NCBI GenBank assembly: GCA_013372965.1
Contig: JABXIR010000250.1
Location: 1 to 8,558 of the forward strand
Length of the DNA: 8,558 nucleotides
Direction: 5' to 3'
From: Gammaproteobacteria bacterium
GTDB lineage: Bacteria; Pseudomonadota; Gammaproteobacteria; Pseudomonadales; DSM-25080
Shown: positions 1 through 5,318 of the stretch, piece after piece
How the letters are laid out: each line of letters begins with the position of its first letter
Position numbering within the stretch: position 1 is the stretch's first letter
The notes under the pieces: generated by a model
Told to the model about the DNA's origin: nothing
What the model saw: only the letters and a program-made list of their open reading frames with translations
Database searches by the model: none
Program-made: the position numbers and the translations under genes

Positions 1-478
1 AGCGTGGATCAGGTGTTTCTGGGGCTTGCGATGAGATAACGCGAACGAATGGAATTCCCTTGCTCTCAAGCATTTTGATGGTCGCGTCGTCCTCGGAAAA
101 TGGCGGAGTCAGTACGAGCCCTGCGACTCGTGAGCGCTTCACCAGTTGGTCCACAACGCCTTTGAGGTCAGATTGATTTGGTGCGACTGGGTGAATAATG
201 AGTTCAAACCCATTGTCGTGGCAGCTCTTCAGTAAGCCTTCTTGAAATTCGATCACATAGTATGCGTTGGGGTTTGAATAGATATAACCGATCGAGTAGT
301 TGTGGCTTCCAGCGAGGTTTCGAGCGGCGTTATTTGGCTGGTACCCCAATTCCTCGACGACCGACATCACTTTATCTTTTGTCGCCTGGCGGACGGACGA
401 CTCATTGTTTAGTACACGAGATACCGTCTTAAAGGAAACGCCTGCTTTAGCGGCTATGTCTCGAATCGTTATGCTCAC
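1..478 (-). CDS. nagR: LacI-family transcriptional regulator, NagR-like (3' end cut by window edge)
   Basis: This is the N-terminal 159 codons of a LacI/GalR repressor; the rest of the sugar-binding domain lies beyond the window. Residues 4-24 (TIRDIAAKAGVSFKTVSRVL...) form the LacI helix-turn-helix, with F16 and K17 at the main base-reading positions. LGYQPN (44-49) and the hinge helix ARNLA (52-56, minor-groove leucine L55) follow. The periplasmic-binding-protein-like effector domain starts at about residue 61 (YSIGYIYSNP). The start is the GTG at 478-476, because an in-frame TGA lies directly upstream at 481-479; the Shine-Dalgarno is weak. The gene is divergent from the TonB receptor gene. 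Three LacI-type palindromes sit at the two promoters of the locus. Assignment as the GlcNAc regulator NagR, probably sensing GlcNAc-6-P or a related sugar phosphate, is inferred from nagB-II, nagA and nagP and from the operator sequence. The LacI family is certain; the effector is not shown. Confidence 0.9.
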   Translation of the reverse strand, partial: MSITIRDIAAKAGVSFKTVSRVLNNESSVRQATKDKVMSVVEELGYQPNNAARNLAGSHNYSIGYIYSNPNAYYVIEFQEGLLKSCHDNGFELIIHPVAPNQSDLKGVVDQLVKRSRVAGLVLTPPFSEDDATIKMLESKGIPFVRVISSQAPETPDPR

Positions 479-497
479 TCAATTAAACCCGTATGTA

Positions 498-503
498 ATT
501 ATA
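498..503 (-). promoter_or_regulatory. Possible -10 box of nagR
   Basis: On the minus strand this reads TATAAT, a perfect sigma-70 -10 box, about 20 bases upstream of the GTG start. No convincing -35 box lies 16-18 bp further upstream (ACCTAG at 17 bp), and the resulting leader would be only about a dozen bases. The region is AT-rich, so a chance match is possible. The alternative is a more distal promoter overlapping operator 1, listed separately. Confidence 0.3.
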
Positions 504-619
504 TTACTTTTTAATGTTATCTAGGTATTTTTACACATGCGCGACCGGTGGTCCAAAAAAACGATGGGCGGTGGTGAATCTGGTTAAAGGCCTAGGTTTC
601 TCGTGGTCTATGAGTGTAA

Positions 620-647
620 TGAATACAAAATATGACAACGTTGTCAA
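620..647 (-). promoter_or_regulatory. Possible distal nagR promoter overlapping operator 1
   Basis: The minus strand carries a perfect -35 box TTGACA (647-642). Sixteen bases downstream is a poor -10 candidate TATTCA (625-620). The -35 overlaps the right half of the operator at 633-646. If used, it would give nagR a leader of about 130 nt and make the regulator autorepressed. The -10 is weak, so this is only a candidate. Confidence 0.25.
633..646. promoter_or_regulatory. NagR-type operator 1
   Basis: This is the perfect 14-bp palindrome TGACAACGTTGTCA with the central CG typical of LacI-family operators. It is identical in its core to the site before nagB-II. It resembles the NagR consensus I recall from Shewanella and other Alteromonadales (AATGACARCGYTGTCATT). 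Its centre lies about 50 bp upstream of the predicted receptor start site, above the -35 box, and 57 bp from the centre of operator 2. Confidence 0.85.
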
Positions 648-654
648 ATTTTTC

Positions 655-683
655 TTGTCATTGCCGTAGGTGTAATCTAGTAT
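655..683 (+). promoter_or_regulatory. Predicted sigma-70 promoter of the TonB receptor gene
   Basis: A -35 box TTGTCA (655-660, five of six consensus bases) and a -10 box TAGTAT (678-683, four of six) are separated by exactly 17 bp. Transcription would start near 690, right at the left edge of operator 2. Repressor bound there would block initiation. The prediction is by inspection only. Confidence 0.6.
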
Positions 684-689
684 ACGAAA

Positions 690-703
690 TGACACCGTTG
701 TCA
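690..703. promoter_or_regulatory. NagR-type operator 2
   Basis: The sequence is TGACACCGTTGTCA, one base different from the perfect palindrome (C instead of A at the fifth-from-centre pair on the left). Flanking A689/T704 extend the symmetry. It covers the predicted start site of the receptor transcript, the classical position for LacI-type repression. The imperfection may make it a weaker site than the operators at 633 and 5227. Confidence 0.82.
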
Positions 704-797
704 TGGCGTGAAGTATTCGTCGGCAACACGGGGAATAGCACGAATACGCAACGTGCGTGCACAAAGTTCTTGTGCAGATAACGATAATGATCATTTT
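704..797 (+). other. Structured 5' leader of the receptor mRNA
   Basis: Between operator 2 and the Shine-Dalgarno lie two inverted repeats. The first has 8-base arms GTATTCGT (713-720) and ACGAATAC (740-747) with a 19-base loop. The second has 7-base arms TGCACAA (758-764) and TTGTGCA (770-776) with a 5-base loop. An alternative pairing, GCACG (738-742) with CGTGC (752-756), uses part of the first hairpin's right arm. A 10-bp palindrome AATGATCATT (786-795) precedes the Shine-Dalgarno. I recognise no known riboswitch, and no U-tract follows either hairpin. No open reading frame with a good start is seen here. Confidence 0.4.
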
Positions 798-803
798 GGG
801 GGA
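798..803 (+). promoter_or_regulatory. Ribosome binding site deciding the receptor start
   Basis: GGGGGA lies 6 bases before ATG 810. The reading frame is open back to a GTG at 708, but that codon has no Shine-Dalgarno. Only the ATG at 810 places a Lys/Arg-rich n-region and signal peptide at the N-terminus. Confidence 0.8.
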
Positions 804-809
804 ATCTCA

Positions 810-3449
810 ATGAGTAAGCGTAATTTCTTGGCTCGATCTATTCAGGCCGCCATTCTTGTCTCAACGGGCGCAGCTGCGTCTAACGTTGTAGCGCAAGAAG
901 TAGTAGAAGAAGTCGTCGTAACGGGTATCCGTGCATCGATGCAAAGTGCAATGGACACAAAACGTGATTCAGACACGATCGTAGATGCGATCTCGTCGGA
1001 AGACGTTGGTAAATTCCCGGATAAGAACGTAGCAGAGTCTCTCTCACGTCTTCCTGGTGTATCAATCTCGCGTGACTTCGGTGAAGGTGAGAAAATCACC
1101 ATCCGTGGTGCGGGTCCAGATTTCAACCGTACGCTTCTTAATGGCCAGACGGTTGCGACAGCAGACTGGTTCATCCTAGATAATCCAGCGCGTAGCTTTA
1201 ACTACACGCTTCTTCCATCAACGCTTGTTTCTTCACTTGAAGTTCACAAAGCATCGATGGCAAACATTGACGAAGGTTCTCTTGGCGGTACTGTAATCGT
1301 TAACACTCGCCGTCCGCTTGACCTTGAAGCAGGTACAATTAATCTAGGTATCTCTGCTGGCTACGGTCAGAAGTCAGGCGAAACCGACCCTTCAGCGAAC
1401 GCACTTGTATCTTGGAAGAACGATTCAGAGAACTTCGGTGCTCTTGTTTCTGTGTCTCGTCAAGAGAACACCGTTGATCGTTCAGGCTTCGAAGTATTGG
1501 GTTGGTCTGACGGTAACGGCAACGGCATCATGACTCCGACTGTTATGGGTGCGCCGCGTTTCGTTCAGGAACGTGAGCTAACAACTGTATTTGCGTCTGT
1601 TCAGTTTGCGCCAAGCGAAGATCTTGTATTTACACTTGATGCGCTTTCTTCAGAGCTTGATTCTGACAACATGAACGCTAACTGGTTGGCTTGGACTGGT
1701 GACAACGAAGCTGAGATGGAAGCTGGCGTGATCGCAAGCAACTCTGCAGTCGCTGCTTCAGTCAACGGCAATGGCCGTACCGGTGTTAACTACATCAACC
1801 GTGTATCTTCAACCGAGACTGAGTCGTTCACACTTAACGTTGAATACACTCACTCAGCGTTCGAGCTTGATGCAGCAATCGGTACAACTGAGGCGAAAGG
1901 TGGTACTTACCGCGAAACGTCTTGGGAATACGCGACGACCGGCGCAAGCTGGGAATACGATCTTCGCGATCCAAGCATGAGCATCACGCCAGCTGCTACA
2001 GATGCAGCAGCATACGGCGCTGGCTGGATCTGGGGAGGTGAGAAGCCAACCACAGATGCAGAAGACTACGCGCAGGTTGATATCAACCTACCAGTAGATT
2101 TCAGCGTGTTTACCTCGGTTGAGTTCGGTGCGAAAGTTCGTAACGGCGAGCGTACGCAAGACCGTATTGCATACAGCTGGCACGGTCCAGACACGTACGA
2201 TGCAAGCGTACATGGTGACATCGGTTGGAACGTATACCTTCAGCACATCTTTAACGAGTGTCCAGACCTTTCTGCATGTGGTCTAGATGCGCTAGGCAAC
2301 GTAAATATTGATGCGCCAGTAGGTGGTAACATCACGGATCAGTTGTCTCAAAATCGTGACGTGATGGAGCAGATTGCTTTCGGTGGTCTTAATGGCGTTC
2401 CTGCAGACTATGCGCGTTCACGTGTACTCGCTGAAAACTGGTCTGTTGAAGAAGACACCCTGGCGCTCTACGCGAAGGCGAACTTCGAAGGTGCTAACTA
2501 CCGCGGTAACGTAGGTTTCCGTTACGTTACAACTGATCAGACGTCAGGTGGTTGGAACTTCAGCTCTGACTCTTGGGGTTTCCACACCATCGACCGTACT
2601 TGGTTACAGCCAGCCACGCTTGATTGGGTTGAAGTTGAAAACGACTACAGCGAAATCTTGCCAAGCGCTAACTTCATTTACGACTTGAGCGACGAAATGG
2701 TCGTACGTGTTGCCGCTTCGCGCGTGATGGCTCGTCAGAACTGGGCAGATCTTTCTCCGTACGAAACGTACGGTGCGCTAAACGTTGCTAACCCAACGGG
2801 TAACGCGGGTAACCCAAGCCTCAAGCCGTTCCTTGCGAACAAGTTCGATGTATCGTACGAGTGGTACTACGGTGATGCTTCAATGTTCTCTGCAACGTTC
2901 TTCTACAACGACCAGGAGTCGTACAATGTAGGTAGCACGTACGTTAAGGACGTATATGATGAGCAGTCCATGACTATGGTACCTGTGACTTTCACTCAGA
3001 AAGTTAACGGCGACGGCGGTACTACAACTGGTATGGAATTCAGCGTTCAGCACGACTTCGGTGGCTTTGGTGTTCAGGCGAACTATGCATACGCATCAGT
3101 ATCAGCTGACGACCCAGCGATGGACGACAAGATCCCAGGTGTTTCTGAGCACACTGCGAACTTGATGGGTTACTACGAAAACGATGATTTTGGTGCTCGT
3201 TTGATGTATAACTACCGTTCAGATTTCTACAACGGTCTTCACTGGAACGGTAACGATCTAAACACTGACGCATACGGCCAGATCGATGCGACAGCCACTT
3301 GGTACGTTACTGACAACTTCCAGCTTGATATTGAGGCGCTTAACCTTGGTAATGAGCAGGTAGTACAGTACAGTGAGTACGAAGATCGTCTGATGTCTGT
3401 TTACGAGAACGGACGTCGTTTCGTAATCAGTGGCCGTTTCAGCTTCTAA
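810..3449 (+). CDS. TonB-dependent outer-membrane receptor, probably for GlcNAc/chitooligosaccharides
   Basis: This 879-residue protein drives TonB-energised uptake across the outer membrane. A signal peptide (MSKRNFLARS..., n-region then Ala-rich core) probably ends after VVA at residue 28. The TonB box EEVVVTGIRAS follows at 33-43. The plug domain spans about 55-170 (FPDKNVAESLSRLPGVSI, ITIRGAGPDFNRTLLNG, GSLGGTVIVNTRRP). The rest is the beta-barrel, ending RRFVISGRFSF with the C-terminal Phe expected for BAM-inserted proteins. Length and motifs fit the Xanthomonas/Caulobacter-type receptors (TIGR01782 group), many of which import plant or algal glycans. The only two cysteines, C484 and C490 (CPDLSAC), could form a disulfide in an outer loop. 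By eye, Arg codons are almost all CGT, suggesting high expression. Two NagR-type operators and a divergent nagR make a GlcNAc-containing ligand likely, but the ligand cannot be read from the sequence. A strong terminator ends the gene. Confidence 0.95.
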   Translation: MSKRNFLARSIQAAILVSTGAAASNVVAQEVVEEVVVTGIRASMQSAMDTKRDSDTIVDAISSEDVGKFPDKNVAESLSRLPGVSISRDFGEGEKITIRGAGPDFNRTLLNGQTVATADWFILDNPARSFNYTLLPSTLVSSLEVHKASMANIDEGSLGGTVIVNTRRPLDLEAGTINLGISAGYGQKSGETDPSANALVSWKNDSENFGALVSVSRQENTVDRSGFEVLGWSDGNGNGIMTPTVMGAPRFVQERELTTVFASVQFAPSEDLVFTLDALSSELDSDNMNANWLAWTGDNEAEMEAGVIASNSAVAASVNGNGRTGVNYINRVSSTETESFTLNVEYTHSAFELDAAIGTTEAKGGTYRETSWEYATTGASWEYDLRDPSMSITPAATDAAAYGAGWIWGGEKPTTDAEDYAQVDINLPVDFSVFTSVEFGAKVRNGERTQDRIAYSWHGPDTYDASVHGDIGWNVYLQHIFNECPDLSACGLDALGNVNIDAPVGGNITDQLSQNRDVMEQIAFGGLNGVPADYARSRVLAENWSVEEDTLALYAKANFEGANYRGNVGFRYVTTDQTSGGWNFSSDSWGFHTIDRTWLQPATLDWVEVENDYSEILPSANFIYDLSDEMVVRVAASRVMARQNWADLSPYETYGALNVANPTGNAGNPSLKPFLANKFDVSYEWYYGDASMFSATFFYNDQESYNVGSTYVKDVYDEQSMTMVPVTFTQKVNGDGGTTTGMEFSVQHDFGGFGVQANYAYASVSADDPAMDDKIPGVSEHTANLMGYYENDDFGARLMYNYRSDFYNGLHWNGNDLNTDAYGQIDATATWYVTDNFQLDIEALNLGNEQVVQYSEYEDRLMSVYENGRRFVISGRFSF

Positions 3450-3467
3450 GCTAAAACGGAACTAATG

Positions 3468-3494
3468 AAACGCCGGGCTTAGCCCGGCGTTTTT
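3468..3494 (+). terminator. Strong intrinsic terminator after the receptor gene
   Basis: A perfect GC-rich stem CGCCGGGC/GCCCGGCG (3471-3478 with 3482-3489) has a 3-base loop TTA and is followed by TTTTT (3490-3494). AAA before and TTT after extend the stem. It lies 18 bases past the receptor stop and just upstream of the SapC gene. No promoter is visible in the remaining gap, so SapC and the cupin gene probably depend on readthrough. Confidence 0.93.
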
Positions 3495-3520
3495 GTTTAA
3501 AAACAATAATGGATGTAACA

Positions 3521-4228
3521 ATGACTAAGCAATTCACACCGCTCGATAAGAGCGCTCACAGCCACCTAAAGATTAAGCCGGCGATCAGCCACGCACACTT
3601 ACTCGACCAAAATATCGTGCCGCTTGTGGCATTTGAATTTGGCTTTGCCGGTGCAAACTTTCCGTTGATGTTTGTTAAAGATCCTAGCAGCGGCGAATTC
3701 CGTGCCATTGGTATTTGTGGCTTTGAAGATGGTGAGAACTTAATTTTCACCAAAGACAAGATTAACTCACGCTACATCCCAATGGATGTTCAGCGTTACC
3801 CTTTTGCGGTTGCACGAGACGAAGAGAATCAGCGTATGGTCTTGTGTGTTGATACGGCGAATGAGCTTATCAATGAAGAAGAAGGCGAGTCGTTAATCGA
3901 TTCAGAGGGGAATCTCGGCAAGCGTGCCGAAGCGAGTCAGCAAGTGTTGAAGAACTACGTTGAGCAAGAAATGATTACTCGCGAGATGATTCGCCTGCTT
4001 GACGAGTACGAGCTCATCCAGCCTGCACAGGTTCAAGTGTCAATCGGTGAAGACAAGCGCGCGCTCAACGGTCTATACCGTATTGACGATCAAAAGCTGC
4101 AAGAGCTCGACGACGAGAAAGTGTTGGAGCTACATAAGCGCAACTACTTCCCAGCAATCTTCGCGCACCTTCACTCGTTAAGCCAGCTACAGCACTTGAT
4201 CGATCTAAAGGCTGAAGCAAAGAAGTAA
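3521..4228 (+). CDS. SapC family protein
   Basis: This 235-residue soluble protein matches the SapC family (PF07277) by several features: an N-terminal VPLVAFEF-GFAGANFPLMF segment, YIPMDVQRYPFAVA in the middle, and a C-terminal GLYRIDDQKLQELDDEKVLEL...FPAIFAHLHSLSQLQHL block. No signal peptide or membrane segment is visible, so it is probably cytoplasmic. The start is taken at ATG 3521, with a weak GGA 7 bases upstream. An in-frame ATG at 3509 has no ribosome site and would add four residues. The family is named after a Campylobacter surface-array gene, but its biochemical role is not established. It is unrelated to the SapC peptide-transport permease. Genes of this family often stand beside TonB-dependent receptors, together with cupin-like and tryptophan-halogenase-like proteins. 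Here the cupin partner overlaps by one base; the halogenase is absent from the window. Confidence 0.88.
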   Translation: MTKQFTPLDKSAHSHLKIKPAISHAHLLDQNIVPLVAFEFGFAGANFPLMFVKDPSSGEFRAIGICGFEDGENLIFTKDKINSRYIPMDVQRYPFAVARDEENQRMVLCVDTANELINEEEGESLIDSEGNLGKRAEASQQVLKNYVEQEMITREMIRLLDEYELIQPAQVQVSIGEDKRALNGLYRIDDQKLQELDDEKVLELHKRNYFPAIFAHLHSLSQLQHLIDLKAEAKK

Positions 4229-5229
4229 TGATGAAAGAGTACAACGGCTCGAACTGGCAATCGCACAACGCGTTGCAGGTTTTTACTGATGCAGTTAATG
4301 CTCAGCAGCCGTTTGTTTTAAGAGAAGCCGGCGCACTTTTGGGCGCCGGTTTTTTTGATATTCTAAATTCCCTCTCAAAAGCGTTGGGAGATGCTCGCGT
4401 CCCCGTGGTGGAGGTCCCTTCGGAATGGAAGGGTCGAGTTGGCTTTCGAAGCGATACGCTTCGGCCGAATTTCGAGAGAAACACCCTACCCTTCAATAAG
4501 TTTCTCGATCGACTCGAGTATCTATCAGGCGAGTCGGATTGTTTGTCGATTGCTATGCAGACTGCGCCTTTAAGCCAGTACCTCGAGCAACAGTGGCAAG
4601 ACTACAAGTGGAGTTTCTGGCCAGAGGTCGTACCCCGCGTTTGGATTGGAAATCGCACTCTGACCGTTGCTCACTATGACGACGCAGATAACATCGCCGT
4701 TGTGGCAAAAGGGCGTCGACGTTTTCGGTTGTTTCCGCCGACGGCCGCACCTTATCTCTACGTTGCTCCACTTGAGCATGCTCCGAGTGGTGCGCCGATT
4801 ACGATGGTCGATCCAAGGTCTCCGGATTACGATCGCTACCCCGACTACGCACGTGCAGAGGCTCTGTCTCAGGAGGTCGAGCTCGGTGAGGGTGATGCGA
4901 TCTTTATACCCGCGCTCTGGTGGCACGAGGTGGAAAGCTTAGACTCCGTTAATGTATTGATTAATTATTGGAACGGCGGAACGATTGCCAATAACTATGA
5001 TGTTCATCCAATTGAGGCGCTGATCGTAGTGCGCGCGGCGCTCGCCGGGCGAACTCAAGCACACAGAGACGCGTGGCGTGAGCTGTTTGAAGCCTGGGCG
5101 TTTAAAGGCGACCCGCTTGCTCATATGCCGGCGGAGTTAAAGGGCGCCTTGAGTGACTCTTACGACGAAGTCTCCGTTCAGCGACTGGCTCAGGTCATTG
5201 ATCGAATCTCGGCGCGAATTAATAAATGA
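4228..5229 (+). CDS. Cupin-like (JmjC/cupin-8) protein, putative Fe(II)/2-oxoglutarate oxygenase
   Basis: This 333-residue protein has the cupin-8/JmjC fold signature of FIH-like hydroxylases. It shows HYD (H149, D151) in VAHYDDADNIAVVAKGRRRF and the distal histidine H233 in GDAIFIPALWWHEV. Together they make a complete 2-His-1-carboxylate iron site. K161 is a candidate 2-oxoglutarate ligand, and NVLINYW closes the core. The N-terminal PFVLREAGAL block is also typical of the fold. It belongs with the cupin-like/Pass1-related proteins found next to SapC and TonB receptors; the substrate is unknown. The start codon overlaps the SapC stop (TAATG), implying translational coupling; a second ATG follows at once. 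Arg codons are mixed (CGA, CGG, CGC, CGT), unlike the receptor, which suggests lower expression. A terminator-like hairpin lies inside the gene at 4325-4356, and its TGA stop is the first part of operator 3. Confidence 0.87.
   Translation: MMKEYNGSNWQSHNALQVFTDAVNAQQPFVLREAGALLGAGFFDILNSLSKALGDARVPVVEVPSEWKGRVGFRSDTLRPNFERNTLPFNKFLDRLEYLSGESDCLSIAMQTAPLSQYLEQQWQDYKWSFWPEVVPRVWIGNRTLTVAHYDDADNIAVVAKGRRRFRLFPPTAAPYLYVAPLEHAPSGAPITMVDPRSPDYDRYPDYARAEALSQEVELGEGDAIFIPALWWHEVESLDSVNVLINYWNGGTIANNYDVHPIEALIVVRAALAGRTQAHRDAWRELFEAWAFKGDPLAHMPAELKGALSDSYDEVSVQRLAQVIDRISARINK
4325..4356 (+). terminator. Terminator-like hairpin inside the cupin gene
   Basis: CCGGCGC (4328-4334) pairs perfectly with GCGCCGG (4343-4349) across an 8-base loop and is followed by seven Ts (4350-4356). 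A-A-G before and T-T-T after can extend the stem. It lies in frame over codons for AGALLGAGFF, about 100 nt from the start. Translating ribosomes would disrupt it; untranslated RNA would form a textbook intrinsic terminator. Function is inferred. Confidence 0.55.
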
Positions 5230-5243
5230 CAACGTTGTCATTT
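5224..5243. promoter_or_regulatory. NagR-type operator 3 (nagB-II promoter)
   Basis: AAATGACAACGTTGTCATTT is a perfect 20-bp palindrome, the longest of the three sites in the window. The core starts on the TGA stop codon of the cupin gene, and its right half TTGTCA (5235-5240) is also the -35 box of the nagB-II promoter. Repressor binding would directly exclude RNA polymerase. Confidence 0.9.
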
Positions 5244-5263
5244 TGCGCAAAATAGAGTTTAAT
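5235..5263 (+). promoter_or_regulatory. Predicted sigma-70 promoter of nagB-II-nagA-nagP
   Basis: The -35 box TTGTCA (5235-5240, five of six) and the -10 box TTTAAT (5258-5263, five of six) are spaced by exactly 17 bp. The predicted start is near 5270, giving a leader of about 50 nt. The -35 lies inside operator 3. Confidence 0.72.
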
Positions 5264-5308
5264 ACGTACTACTACTATTTTTATAACCGAACCGCTGGTG
5301 TTCGATAC

Positions 5309-5313
5309 GAGGT
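5309..5313 (+). promoter_or_regulatory. Ribosome binding site deciding the nagB-II start
   Basis: GAGGT lies 5 bases before ATG 5319. The frame is open to a GTG at 5298, which has no comparable site. Starting at 5319 gives MTNTLMEQEARETP, the normal N-terminus of the GlmS-like isomerase family. Confidence 0.75.
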
Positions 5314-5318
5314 ACGTT

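Noticed and set aside
655..660. TTGTCA as a half-site of a further NagR operator
   Set aside because: The matching left half is absent (AATTTT-rich sequence). It is better explained as the receptor -35 box.
758..776. Hairpin in the receptor leader as an intrinsic terminator
   Set aside because: The stem is perfect, but no T-tract follows (GATAACGATAATG), so it cannot be a standard terminator.
531..794. Minus-strand frame across the divergent control region
   Set aside because: It would cover both operators, the receptor promoter and the leader. The product is Cys/His/Arg/Thr-rich, resembles no family, and no ribosome site is evident.
708..809. N-terminal extension of the receptor from GTG 708
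   Set aside because: No ribosome site precedes 708, it lies only about 18 bases after the predicted transcript start, and the extra residues would mask a clear signal peptide that begins at ATG 810.
3521..4228. SapC as the antimicrobial-peptide ABC transporter permease
   Set aside because: The protein has no membrane helices and matches the unrelated PF07277-type SapC motifs instead.
4553..4926. Antisense open frames within the cupin gene
   Set aside because: They have no recognisable domain and lie wholly opposite a gene with clear cupin motifs. The same holds for minus-strand frames at 842-1174, 6715-7026, 7039-7413 and 7897-8325.
5264..5317. ACGTAC/GTACGT inverted repeat that would cover the nagB-II ribosome site
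   Set aside because: The left arm lies between the -10 box and the predicted start near 5270, so most of it would not be in the transcript.
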